Both the position numbers and the translations under genes were made by a program. From Flavobacteriales bacterium UBA4011 (GTDB lineage Bacteria; Bacteroidota; Bacteroidia; Flavobacteriales_D; Crocinitomicaceae), in contig DGBF01000159.1 of assembly GCA_002384725.1 (NCBI GenBank), forward strand, positions 1 to 20,828: 20,828 bases of DNA, given 5' to 3'. Shown here in pieces: positions 1 through 7,268 of this stretch. The first letter of the stretch is position 1. Every line of letters begins with the position of its first letter. A model generated the notes under the pieces. That model worked only from the letters and a program-made list of their open reading frames with translations. It was not told where the DNA came from and did not search any database.

Positions 1-438
1 TTGTTGTTGTGTTTGTTGTGTTGTTCGTTGTTTGCCGCACATTTACGATATCATTTTATGGAGAACATTTTTTATCGAATTGCTTTGTTTGTTATGCTTT
101 CGTATTTGCTCAAGGTAAGTCTTCCAAACATTGCGTGGATTTATGCAGCTACAACTTTAATTGGCCATTTGAATCACGCGAACTTCAAATGGAATTACGG
201 ACCTTTAAAGTATCTTTTTAATTCCCAAAGATTCCACATATGGCATCACGCTAAAGATATTCCGGATACACACTCGAAAGGTATGAACTTTGCCATCACG
301 CTCAGTATTTGGGATTATCTCTTTGGAACGAATTACGAACCGTTTGATGGACGTGATATTGAACTGGGATTTGAGGACGTAGAAAACTTTCCGCAAGGGT
401 TTTTAGAGCAGCAAATAGAGGCTTTTCGGAAAAAGTAG
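1..438 (+). CDS. fatty acid hydroxylase / sterol desaturase family protein (5' end missing)
   Basis: Partial gene: the frame is open from the first base, so the true start lies upstream. The visible 145 residues are the C-terminal half of an integral-membrane di-iron hydroxylase. Seen in sequence: hydrophobic segments at about residues 1-55, then HLNHANF (about 56-62), FHIWHH (about 78-83), and a conserved-looking tail with IWDYLFGT. Family knowledge: these enzymes (PF04116) bind two irons through clustered histidines of HxxHH type and hydroxylate or desaturate lipids at the membrane; FHIWHH is the usual last histidine box. The C-terminus is hydrophilic and cytosolic-looking. Substrate cannot be told; Bacteroidota have several paralogues acting on fatty acids, sterol-like lipids or carotenoids. 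The next 30 bases hold no clear terminator. Confidence 0.85.
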   Translation: MLLCLLCCSLFAAHLRYHFMENIFYRIALFVMLSYLLKVSLPNIAWIYAATTLIGHLNHANFKWNYGPLKYLFNSQRFHIWHHAKDIPDTHSKGMNFAITLSIWDYLFGTNYEPFDGRDIELGFEDVENFPQGFLEQQIEAFRKK

Positions 439-467
439 AACGTAAGTGTTCACATTCGGCCGATACA

Positions 468-977
468 TTGTGGAGAAGTTTGCTACTCGTTTTCCTAGCT
501 ATATGTGCGATACCTATCTGTACAACGTAAGTCATTACGTTAATGAAGAAATTAGACAAATATATCCAAAAAACGAATTTCGATAAGGCGTATATTGGTG
601 ATGCAGAAGGGCAAGAAGATTTAAGTCCAACCGAAACCGCTAGACATATTGATAAAATAAAGATTACTTATTTCAATTCAGCTGGAGAGTTTGATGAAAA
701 AAATCTGTTGAGATCAATTTTGCGGATATTACTTTCTTCCGTTTCGATTCTCCTTATACCAATCTTTTCTATAAATACACCGATAAAACTATGGATTGCA
801 AAAAAGACTTACCAGATGTAATTGCGGAGTCAGAAGATCTTAAAACGCCTAAAAAAGTCAAAAAAGTCAAAAGGGAAGAAAGAAAAGGAATTGGTCGAGG
901 AAGAAATCTCAACGAAAAAGGAGAAAAAAGCCCTTTTTACGCCATCAACTTCTTCATCGAAACTTTCTCCCGAATAA
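468..977 (+). pseudogene. broken lipoprotein-like gene (internal stop plus frameshifts)
   Basis: I do not recognise the family. A TTG at 468 opens a peptide with a lipoprotein-like signal (SLLLVFLAICAIPIC) that stops at TAA 528-530. The same frame resumes without a shift (ATG 543) as hydrophilic sequence such as AYIGDAEGQEDLSPTETA, down to an A7 run at 697-703. Beyond it this frame gives only I/L-rich sequence to a stop at 821, whereas the -1 frame, closed by TGA TGA just before the run, gives protein-like FADITFFRFDSPYTNLFYKY and a Lys/Glu-rich stretch. Near 860-885 the first frame again looks better (KEKELVEEEIS) and ends at TAA 975-977, inside the convergent glyS end. The likely reading is an exported protein gene that has decayed, or one hit by homopolymer sequencing errors. 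A less likely reading is a short intact gene at 543-821. Ends are approximate. Confidence 0.42.
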
Positions 978-2472
978 TCGCATCCAATTCTGAAATTTTC
1001 ACGCGGATTTGCTCCATCGTATCGATATCACGAACTGTCACAGTATCGTTTTCCAATGTTTCATGATCCACCATTACACAGTATGGTGTCCCAATTGCAT
1101 CTTGTCGTCTGTATCGTTTCCCAGGTGAATCTTTTTCATCGTATTGACAATTGAACTCATATTTCAAACCATCAAAAATAGCTCTTGCTTTTTCAGGCAA
1201 TCCATCTTTTTTCGTCAATGGCATAATCGCTACTTTGTACGGTGCAAGTGCAGCCGGTAATTTTAAAATAGTTCTATCAGACCCGTCTTCCAACACTTCT
1301 TTTCTCAACGACGAACTCAAAACAGCCAAGAACATTCTGTCCAATCCTATCGAAGTTTCAACGACATAAGGAGTGTAATTTTTATTTAATTCTGCATCGA
1401 AATATTGTAGTTTTTTACCCGAATGCTTTTCGTGTTGTTTTAAATCGAAATCGGTACGCGAGTGAATACCTTCCAATTCCTTGAATCCCATTGGGAAGTT
1501 GAATTCGATATCAGCAGCCGCGTTTGCATAATGCGCTAGTTTAATATGATCGTGAAAACGGTAATTGTCATCTCCTAAACCAAGTGCTTTGTGCCATTTG
1601 ATTCGGTAATCTTTCCAGTACTCGTACCATTTCATTTCCTCTCCTGGACGAACGAAAAATTGCATTTCCATTTGTTCGAATTCACGCATGCGGAAAATAA
1701 ACTGTCGCGCGATAATTTCGTTTCTAAACGCTTTACCAATTTGAGCAATCCCAAATGGTATTTTCATTCGTCCTGTTTTCTGCACATTCAAGAAATTCAC
1801 AAAAATTCCCTGAGCTGTTTCTGGGCGTAAATAAATCGTCGATGCATCACCAGCAACTGAACCCATCTCCGTCGAGAACATCAAGTTGAATTGACGAACT
1901 TCTGTCCAGTTTTTGGAACCTGAAACAGGACAAGTAATCTCTAAATATTCGATTAGTTTTTTAACGCCTTCCAAATCTTCGTTCTCCAAAGTGGTGCGCA
2001 TACGATCCTCGATTTCGGTAATCTTCGTTTCATTTCGCAATACATTTGGATTCGTCGCACGGAATTCAGATTCGTTAAAATCATCTCCAAAACGCTTCAA
2101 TCCTTTTGCAACTTCTTTATTAATTTTCTGACGAATTTTTTCAATATGGTCTTCAATTAAAACATCAGCACGATATCTTTTCTTAGAATCTTTGTTGTCA
2201 ATCAGCGGGTCGTTAAATGCATCCACGTGGCCTGAAGCTTTCCAGGTTTCGGGGTGCATGAAAATAGAAGCATCCAAACCAACGATATTTTCGTTCATTT
2301 GAACCATAGACGTCCACCAGTAATTTTTGATGTTGTTTTTCAATTCAGCACCCAGTTGACCATAGTCATATGTAGCACTCAATCCATCATAAATCTCCGA
2401 AGAAGGAAATACAAATCCATACTCTTTTGCATGCGATATCACTTCTTTTAATAGCTCGTCTTTCTGTTCCAT
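937..2472 (-). CDS. glyS: glycyl-tRNA synthetase, alpha2 (single-chain) type
   Basis: Class II aminoacyl-tRNA synthetase that charges tRNA-Gly with glycine using ATP, in the cytosol. At 511 residues it has the length of the homodimeric, eukaryote/archaeal-like bacterial form, not the alpha2beta2 GlyQ/GlyS pair. Seen: N-terminal GFVFPSSEIYDGLSATYDYG (about 19-38) of motif 1, ELKNNIKNYWW, a catalytic core with YLRPETAQGIF, motif 2 IGKAFRNEI, motif 3 GLDRMFLAVL, and a C-terminal anticodon-binding domain starting near PYKVAIMPL. The ATG at 2472 is the only sensible start. A promoter-like TACCTTTG ends 4 bases before it, so translation may be leaderless. The 3' end runs into the broken gene on the other strand. 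Confidence 0.96.
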   Translation of the reverse strand: MEQKDELLKEVISHAKEYGFVFPSSEIYDGLSATYDYGQLGAELKNNIKNYWWTSMVQMNENIVGLDASIFMHPETWKASGHVDAFNDPLIDNKDSKKRYRADVLIEDHIEKIRQKINKEVAKGLKRFGDDFNESEFRATNPNVLRNETKITEIEDRMRTTLENEDLEGVKKLIEYLEITCPVSGSKNWTEVRQFNLMFSTEMGSVAGDASTIYLRPETAQGIFVNFLNVQKTGRMKIPFGIAQIGKAFRNEIIARQFIFRMREFEQMEMQFFVRPGEEMKWYEYWKDYRIKWHKALGLGDDNYRFHDHIKLAHYANAAADIEFNFPMGFKELEGIHSRTDFDLKQHEKHSGKKLQYFDAELNKNYTPYVVETSIGLDRMFLAVLSSSLRKEVLEDGSDRTILKLPAALAPYKVAIMPLTKKDGLPEKARAIFDGLKYEFNCQYDEKDSPGKRYRRQDAIGTPYCVMVDHETLENDTVTVRDIDTMEQIRVKISELDAIIREKVSMKKLMA

Positions 2473-2476
2473 GTGG

Positions 2477-2506
2477 CAAAGGTAATGCGAAATTGAGAAT
2501 TGACAA
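2477..2506 (-). promoter_or_regulatory. glyS promoter, Bacteroidota type
   Basis: Read on the minus strand: TTG (2506-2504), 19-base spacer, TACCTTTG (2484-2477). This matches the known Bacteroidota consensus TTTG-N17-23-TAnnTTTG. The element ends four bases before the glyS ATG, placing transcription start at or beside the start codon. Confidence 0.65.
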
Positions 2507-2713
2507 TCGTGCTTGTTGTAGATTACACGAAATTCATAGAGTGCCGGGTTAGTTCTAGCTACGAATCACAAGCATTTTCACTAATCTGGTTATGTTTTCG
2601 GCACACGACATATTCGACACTGCCATTCGTGAAAATTAACTTCGTTGCTGCTTCGCGGTAGTGCAATTCGTTGCAAAAAAAAATGTATATTCAGAAAAAT
2701 TCGTGGCAAAAGA
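2485..2713. other. intergenic spacer between glyS and the small secreted protein gene
   Basis: About 290 bases separate the two genes overall. Besides the glyS promoter and the terminator it holds no convincing reading frame. It contains recurring TTCGTG/TTCGTTGC/TTCGTGGC words at 2625-2631, 2641-2648, 2665-2674 and 2698-2707, all in one orientation, suggesting a degenerate intergenic repeat. Confidence 0.4.
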
Positions 2714-2744
2714 AATCCCGTCTCGGTATGACCAAAACGGGATT
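2714..2744 (-). terminator. intrinsic terminator of the 2766-3131 gene
   Basis: Inverted repeat of 8 bp: AATCCCGT at 2714-2721 and ACGGGATT at 2737-2744 with a 15-base loop. Read on the minus strand it is followed by TTCTTTTG. It lies 22 bases past the stop of the small secreted protein gene and would isolate glyS from it. Confidence 0.75.
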
Positions 2745-2765
2745 CAAATATAGTTTGTGAACGAC

Positions 2766-3131
2766 TTAGTCCATTATTTCTTCTTTAATTGGTTTTGCTG
2801 GAGCTTTTTCTTCCTGCTCTTCTACTTCAATTTTCTTACGCGTTTCAATACGTTTGATTGAACCCGCCTGTTTCGCTTCTTCTTTTTTCAATTCAGCCAT
2901 GCGCTTTTCAGCTGCAGCACCTTCGTATACTTCGTGCCGCGTAACTCCTTTTTCAATGGTTGTTTCCTCTAGGCGAGTCACACCATTTTCTTCAGTAACT
3001 TTTATCTGTTTTTCAACCTCCATCTGTTTTTCAACTTTCGGCTCGTTTTCGGTATTCACTTCTTTTTCAACTTGAGAAAATACAGCTGAAGAAAGTAAAA
3101 CTGCGCAGATAACTATTCCTAATTTTTTCAT
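2766..3131 (-). CDS. small secreted highly charged protein, unknown function
   Basis: 121 residues, no family recognised. Seen: a clear Sec signal peptide (MKKLGIVICAVLLSSAVFSQ, cleavage probably before the Gln) and a mature part made almost wholly of Glu, Lys, Val and Thr. It includes tandem phrases such as VEKQMEVEKQIKV and two GVTR elements about 14 residues apart (GVTRLEE, GVTRHEV). No Cys, no lipobox and no T9SS tail, so a soluble periplasmic protein is expected. The composition suggests an extended or coiled-coil structure. It has its own promoter and terminator, hence is likely monocistronic. Function cannot be told. Confidence 0.75.
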   Translation of the reverse strand: MKKLGIVICAVLLSSAVFSQVEKEVNTENEPKVEKQMEVEKQIKVTEENGVTRLEETTIEKGVTRHEVYEGAAAEKRMAELKKEEAKQAGSIKRIETRKKIEVEEQEEKAPAKPIKEEIMD

Positions 3132-3152
3132 TATTCTATTTTTTTAAACAAA

Positions 3153-3184
3153 CAAGGATACAACTTTTTCAGTACGTAAACAAA
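3153..3184 (-). promoter_or_regulatory. promoter of the small secreted protein gene
   Basis: Minus strand reading: TTTG (3184-3181), exactly 20 bases, then TATCCTTG (3160-3153), one mismatch from TAnnTTTG. It lies 21 bases upstream of the ATG at 3131. Confidence 0.6.
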
Positions 3185-3234
3185 TAATATAACACGCGAA
3201 ATACTTTGCTTAGAACTTTTTAACTTTTTGAAGA

Positions 3235-3831
3235 TTATCGGGTTAGATTGATCTCTCCTATGTAATTTAAAATACGTTCTTTTCCAAATGCCGAGCTGCT
3301 AGAAGTCGTGAAAACAGGGGGTAGGGCATCCCAAGATTTCAACATTTCTTTTTTGTATTTCGCTAAGTTTTTCTGAAGAACTGAACTGGATAATTTATCG
3401 ATTTTAGTGAAAACCATCGAAAAAGGAATTTCCTTCTCCCCACACCAATTCATGAATTCAATGTCAATTTTTTGAGGTTCCAATCGCGAATCAAGTAGGA
3501 CAAAAACGTTCAATAATTGTTCGCTTTTTGTCAAATAATCCACGATAAATTTTTCCCATTCTCGACGTGAAGTTTTAGATGCTTTGGCATAACCATATCC
3601 AGGTAAATCGACGATATACCAATCATCGTTGATCAAAAAATGATTGATAAGCTGTGTCTTTCCGGGTCTTCCAGATGTTTTCGCCAATTTTTTATTGTCG
3701 GTCAACATATTTATCAAGGAAGATTTCCCTACGTTAGAGCGGCCAATAAAAGCGTACTCTGCCTTTCCGTCTTTCGGACATTTGCTAAACTCACTGTTCG
3801 ATATAACGAAAACGGCTTCTTTGATTTTCAT
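3235..3831 (-). CDS. ysxC: ribosome biogenesis GTP-binding protein EngB/YsxC
   Basis: TRAFAC-class GTPase needed for assembly of the large ribosomal subunit. Seen in the 198-residue protein: G1 GRSNVGKS (30-37), the switch-I stretch KTSGRPGKTQ (51-60), G3 DLPGYGYA (75-82), G4 TKID (142-145), and a G5-like TTSSSSAFG (175-183). All are diagnostic of the YihA/YsxC family at its usual length. The frame is open ten codons further to 3861, but a TACCTTTG promoter box at 3858-3851 lies inside that extension and family proteins start close to MKIKEAVFV. I therefore chose ATG 3831. No partner gene is adjacent. Confidence 0.95.
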   Translation of the reverse strand: MKIKEAVFVISNSEFSKCPKDGKAEYAFIGRSNVGKSSLINMLTDNKKLAKTSGRPGKTQLINHFLINDDWYIVDLPGYGYAKASKTSRREWEKFIVDYLTKSEQLLNVFVLLDSRLEPQKIDIEFMNWCGEKEIPFSMVFTKIDKLSSSVLQKNLAKYKKEMLKSWDALPPVFTTSSSSAFGKERILNYIGEINLTR

Positions 3832-3850
3832 TTTTATACAATTCTTTCGG

Positions 3851-3858
3851 CAAAGGTA
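3851..3858 (-). promoter_or_regulatory. -7 box of engB/ysxC promoter
   Basis: Minus-strand TACCTTTG, a perfect TAnnTTTG, 19 bases before the chosen ATG at 3831. I see no good TTG at the usual distance, so the -33 part is weak. It supports the shorter protein start. Confidence 0.5.
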
Positions 3859-3930
3859 CAAAAGGAAAAGAATGTCGTGAGGATTTCAATAATCCTACTG
3901 TTTTTACGTTTCAAAAAGCAGCTTTCTTAT

Positions 3931-3938
3931 TATCTTTG
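3931..3938 (+). promoter_or_regulatory. -7 box ahead of the 3959 lipoprotein operon
   Basis: TATCTTTG matches TAnnTTTG and ends 20 bases before the ATG at 3959. No clear TTTG lies 17-23 bases upstream. It would serve the plus-strand cluster 3959-6610, divergent from ysxC. Confidence 0.45.
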
Positions 3939-3958
3939 TAATTAGAAATATCCATGTT

Positions 3959-4390
3959 ATGAAAATTCTTATTTCACTTTTCTTTTTAAGCTTTCTTGTT
4001 TTCGCTTGTGATCAAGTAAAAACGGCTCAAAATACAGATGCTAAAGTTCAAACTCCGAAAGAGAAAGTGGTTGCAAATAAAATGCTCACGTTCGAAATTC
4101 AGGGAATGTCATGCGAAATGATGTGCGGTGGAAGCATTCGTCAAGAATTGTCTGAAACGAACGCGGTTGAAAAATGTGAGTTTGATTTTGAAGATGACCG
4201 CAGAACCAACATTGTAACGGTATCCTACGACCAAAAGAAAACGACGGCAAAAGAATTGATTAAAATCGTGACGAAAATGAACGAAGGTCAATTCAAAGTT
4301 GGCAAATCAGACGAACACGATATCTCAATCAATATTAAGGCGACAATTAAAGACTTACCTGCACCAGTTATAGAGGATACAAAGTCGTAA
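3959..4390 (+). CDS. lipoprotein with heavy-metal-associated (HMA)-like domain
   Basis: 143 residues. Seen: a lipoprotein signal with lipobox LVFAC (Cys17), a short Lys/Thr-rich linker, then an HMA-like ferredoxin fold at about 42-130 beginning LTFEIQGMSCEMMCGGSI. HMA domains bind Cu or other soft metals through GMTCxxC; here the two cysteines (Cys52, Cys56) are three residues apart (CxxxC), a variant loop. Mature location would be the periplasm or inner face of the outer membrane. No metal ATPase or efflux gene lies nearby, so a copper role is unproven. It sits 9 bases ahead of the hydrolase gene and is probably co-transcribed with it. Confidence 0.8.
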   Translation: MKILISLFFLSFLVFACDQVKTAQNTDAKVQTPKEKVVANKMLTFEIQGMSCEMMCGGSIRQELSETNAVEKCEFDFEDDRRTNIVTVSYDQKKTTAKELIKIVTKMNEGQFKVGKSDEHDISINIKATIKDLPAPVIEDTKS

Positions 4391-4399
4391 TCGAGGGAA

Positions 4400-5161
4400 T
4401 TGAAATTACACCACCGAATTTTAGGAGAAGGAAAACCCATGGTCATCTTGCATGGCCTTTTTGGTTATTCCGACAATTGGCAAACACACGCCAAAAAACT
4501 AGCCGAATATTATCAAGTTATTCTCGTTGATCAGCGCAACCATGGACATAGTGATTGGAGCTATGAAATAAGCTACGATTTGATGGCCGAAGATTTAAAG
4601 GAACTTTTTGATGAATTAAATCTAGAGGAAGTGATACTTCTTGGTCATTCCATGGGTGGTAAAACCGCTATGAAGTTTGCTCAGAATTATCCCGATTATT
4701 TGGAGAAATTGATTGTGGTGGACATTGGAACGAAAACCTATCCTTCTCATCATGAACAAATTTTGGCTGGCCTTCATGCCATTGATTTAAACGTAATACA
4801 TAGTCGTTCTGAAGCTGAAGAAGCTATGGCGAAATATATCGAATCAAACGGTGTACGACAATTTCTGCTGAAAAATCTGTATTGGGCTCAAAAAGGAAAA
4901 TTGGCGTGGCGAATGAATATTCCAGTGTTAGAACAAGAAATGTGGGCTATTTTGCAAGGACTTCCTTCAAATGAGGTTCTAATTCCCACTTTATTCATCC
5001 GTGGAATGATGTCGGATTACATTTTAGGTGAAGATATTCCTGATTTAGAAAACCAATTTTCAGATTCTCATTTTGTGAGCGTCGAAAATGCGGGGCATTG
5101 GGTGCACGCCGAAGCCCCTGAAGAATTTATTGAGGCTGTTTTGTCCTTTTGCTTGCGATAG
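4400..5161 (+). CDS. alpha/beta-fold hydrolase (YbfF-like esterase)
   Basis: 253-residue cytosolic hydrolase. Seen: HGLFGYSDNW oxyanion region (18-27), DQRNHGHSDW (44-53), nucleophile elbow GHSMGG with Ser84, and catalytic His233 in ENAGHWVHAEAPEEF. The pattern DQRNHGxS plus GHSMGG and the short length fit the YbfF/acyl-CoA esterase-like branch of the superfamily. Substrate is not predictable. The start is taken as TTG 4400: the first ATG (4440) would delete the first beta strand and cut close to the HG motif. The preceding lipoprotein stop is 9 bases away, suggesting translational coupling; no signal peptide. Confidence 0.9.
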   Translation: MKLHHRILGEGKPMVILHGLFGYSDNWQTHAKKLAEYYQVILVDQRNHGHSDWSYEISYDLMAEDLKELFDELNLEEVILLGHSMGGKTAMKFAQNYPDYLEKLIVVDIGTKTYPSHHEQILAGLHAIDLNVIHSRSEAEEAMAKYIESNGVRQFLLKNLYWAQKGKLAWRMNIPVLEQEMWAILQGLPSNEVLIPTLFIRGMMSDYILGEDIPDLENQFSDSHFVSVENAGHWVHAEAPEEFIEAVLSFCLR

Positions 5162-5197
5162 ACAATATTTCGGCAGAGAATTTGTTATCCTCATATC

Positions 5198-6610
5198 ATG
5201 AAGAACCTCTTACTCCTTTTTTTGATGGCTTCGTCCACCTTCGGGTTTGGGCAAACTACGTTCAATTTTAGGTCCCACGATTTTGTTGATTTGGAAGCTT
5301 ATTCCGACCGATTTGTTGATTTCATCATTACCAACAATGGAGCAAAAAAGGAATATATGCTGAGCGTTAAAAAACCGAATGACGTCATTTATATCGTGAC
5401 CGGTCAATCCATGGAAAAGGACAGCAGCATCGTGGTTCGATTTCAAGTGAATCCCAAAAAGAAAGGCAAGTTCAAATACGAAATTGACGTTTTTACAAGC
5501 GATAAAAATGAAGCACGACAAATTACTTTGTCTGGTAACTTGATGGACGAACCGAAAGACAATTTTACAGCATATCAAAATTGTCCATCCTTTGTTCAGT
5601 GGGGTGCAGGTGAAGATCTGACGGCTTTTTTACTCACTGTCGTTACCATCGATAAAGATACGAAAGAGCCTTTGGGCAAATCGTACGTTACTCTAATTCA
5701 AAATGGAAAAACAATCGATACGTACCGAACTAAAAAAGATGGAAAAATAATCGAAAAAGTTCCCTTGGGTTATTCTTATTTCTACGCAAAACATGAAGGT
5801 TATTATCCAACCGAATTAGGTACGTATATTAATTTTCAACGCGATTATGTCGTGATGGAATTGGAAAAAGATATGACGGAATCAGTGATTATCGATGAAC
5901 CAATCGTCGCAGTTGAAGATTCCATTGTTCAAGAACCGATTGTGATTGAGGAGCCAATTGTGGAATTGGAAGAGGAACTCGAAAAAGAAATAATTTTACC
6001 CAAAGAAGCGCCAGTTGAGTTATCAAAACTAGATCCAAAAGATTTTTCAGACGACAATTTCAAACCAGTTAATGTGACATTTGTATTGGATGTTTCCTCT
6101 TCAATGCGGCAAGCCGACAAGATAGAATTAATGAAGTTTGCCCTGTATGACATGGTTGCCATGCTCCGTCCGCAGGATGAAATTTCTTTGGTGACCTATG
6201 CCAATGACGCACGAGTTATATTAAAACCAACGCCTTGTAATGATAAAACAAAAGCAACGGAGACGGTAGAAAAACTGAAAGCATCGGGCATGACGGCTGG
6301 TGGAGCAGGTATAAAATTGGGATACAAACAAAATAAAAAAGGCTTCATCGAAGGTGGAGTAAATCATATAATTGTTATTACAGATGGAGCTTTCAACCGA
6401 AATTCAGATGATTATTTACGTTATGTAAAACGGTTTAAGAAAAAAGGAATTAATTTGTCCATTGTAGGTGTCAAGAACAAAGAAAAAGATGCCATTGAAA
6501 TGACCGAAGCTGCAGAAAAAGGAGGTGGACGCTACGTTCCGATTCATAAATTGGCAGACGCAAAGAACAATCTGAAACAAGAAATACGCTTGATTAGTTT
6601 TCGATTTTAG
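5198..6610 (+). CDS. exported von Willebrand factor A (vWA) domain protein
   Basis: 470 residues. Seen: signal peptide (MKNLLLLFLMASSTFGFGQ), an N-terminal beta-rich domain at about 20-115 resembling the immunoglobulin-like DUF1573-type fold, and a carboxypeptidase-regulatory-like segment around 145-222. Then comes an acidic linker with repeated EPIV units (about 232-265), and a vWA domain at 291-470. The MIDAS metal site is complete: D298-V-S300-S301-S302, T366 (GMTAGG) and D396 (ITDGAF). vWA domains bind protein ligands through a divalent metal. No T9SS tail, no lipobox, no second membrane span, so periplasmic. It follows the hydrolase by 36 bases and may share its operon. Partner unknown. 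Confidence 0.88.
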   Translation: MKNLLLLFLMASSTFGFGQTTFNFRSHDFVDLEAYSDRFVDFIITNNGAKKEYMLSVKKPNDVIYIVTGQSMEKDSSIVVRFQVNPKKKGKFKYEIDVFTSDKNEARQITLSGNLMDEPKDNFTAYQNCPSFVQWGAGEDLTAFLLTVVTIDKDTKEPLGKSYVTLIQNGKTIDTYRTKKDGKIIEKVPLGYSYFYAKHEGYYPTELGTYINFQRDYVVMELEKDMTESVIIDEPIVAVEDSIVQEPIVIEEPIVELEEELEKEIILPKEAPVELSKLDPKDFSDDNFKPVNVTFVLDVSSSMRQADKIELMKFALYDMVAMLRPQDEISLVTYANDARVILKPTPCNDKTKATETVEKLKASGMTAGGAGIKLGYKQNKKGFIEGGVNHIIVITDGAFNRNSDDYLRYVKRFKKKGINLSIVGVKNKEKDAIEMTEAAEKGGGRYVPIHKLADAKNNLKQEIRLISFRF

Positions 6611-6638
6611 GTTCTAACACTCCCACAGAATAAGAACT

Positions 6639-6670
6639 TTTGATGACTTCTTACGCTTTCCCTATTTTTG
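6639..6670 (+). promoter_or_regulatory. promoter ahead of the T9SS pseudogene
   Basis: TTTG (6639-6642), 20-base spacer, TATTTTTG (6663-6670): an exact fit to the Bacteroidota consensus, 17 bases before ATG 6688. It is intact although the gene is interrupted. Confidence 0.65.
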
Positions 6671-6687
6671 AGTAAAATTTATAGAAC

Positions 6688-7143
6688 ATGCGTCTGCTTT
6701 TGAATCGTTGCTTTTTGTTTCTGGCTAGGGTTTCGTATGCACAAAAAACAGAAAAAGAAAATCGTATGTACTCTGATGACTTATTTCAAAATAAACCAAC
6801 AGATGTTCAAGCAAAGGCGACTGTCCTTTACGTTAATAATTTTTCAATTCCTTCTACTTAGAGTTTTTCGAATACCTCCAACCCTGCGTATAATTCTATT
6901 GAACTGCGATTCGATGGATTTCCAGACGATAAAGTGGAGATTTGCGTTTTGAATACAAACGGTCAGAAGGTAATCGTCATAAATAGTTTAGATTTCAATT
7001 CGAGTAGTAAAATCGATGTTTCTCGCCTTGTTAATGGTGTTTATTTTATTCGAATGACATCTTCGAATAATAGTCGAACACAAAAACTATTGATTAACAG
7101 ACAATTGACATCGTGCTTTTCCCGAAAGGAATCCTATTTTTAA
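6688..7143 (+). pseudogene. small T9SS-cargo gene interrupted by an in-frame TAG
   Basis: One frame runs from ATG 6688 to TAA 7143 with a single internal stop, TAG at 6859-6861. Before the stop: a signal peptide (LLLNRCFLFLARVSYA, cleavage before QKTEKE) and about 38 further residues. After it: a typical T9SS type A sorting domain (SNPAYNSIELRF, VEICVLNTNGQKV, IDVSRLVNGVYFIRM, QKLLINR), which normally directs export across the outer membrane. The tail runs about 14 residues past the expected end (KLLINR), hinting at loss of the original stop. There is almost nothing between signal and sorting domain, so the functional core may also have been deleted. A one-base change (TAC or TAT to TAG) would explain the stop. 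Product before the stop: 57 residues, probably useless. Confidence 0.72.
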
Positions 7144-7268
7144 AGGGTTTTTATTTTTTACTTGAGCAAATATTTTTATTTTTACAAAAACTTTAACAAA
7201 TGAAATGGATTCTGAAATGCTTTTGCATATCAGGGTTGTTTCGATTCAAACAATATAATATAATAATT

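Noticed and set aside
543..821. A 92-residue membrane-anchored protein read as a standalone gene
   Set aside because: Its hydrophobic C-terminus starts exactly at the A7 run where another frame takes on a protein-like composition; kept only as the alternative reading of the broken gene.
923..945. AAAAAGGGCTTTTTT on the minus strand after glyS as a terminator
   Set aside because: No GC-rich stem can form with a proper loop; a real glyS terminator is not evident.
791..1066. Lys/Arg-rich frame running into the glyS 3' end
   Set aside because: Its last 130 bases are antisense to conserved glyS sequence; only the first part (to about 880) looks coding and is counted in the broken gene.
2540..2604. 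Inverted GTGCCG ... CGGCAC in the glyS upstream spacer
   Set aside because: Six-base arms over 50 bases apart; likely chance.
3640..3945. Plus-strand frame antisense to engB/ysxC
   Set aside because: Mirror of a conserved GTPase gene with no start signal or family.
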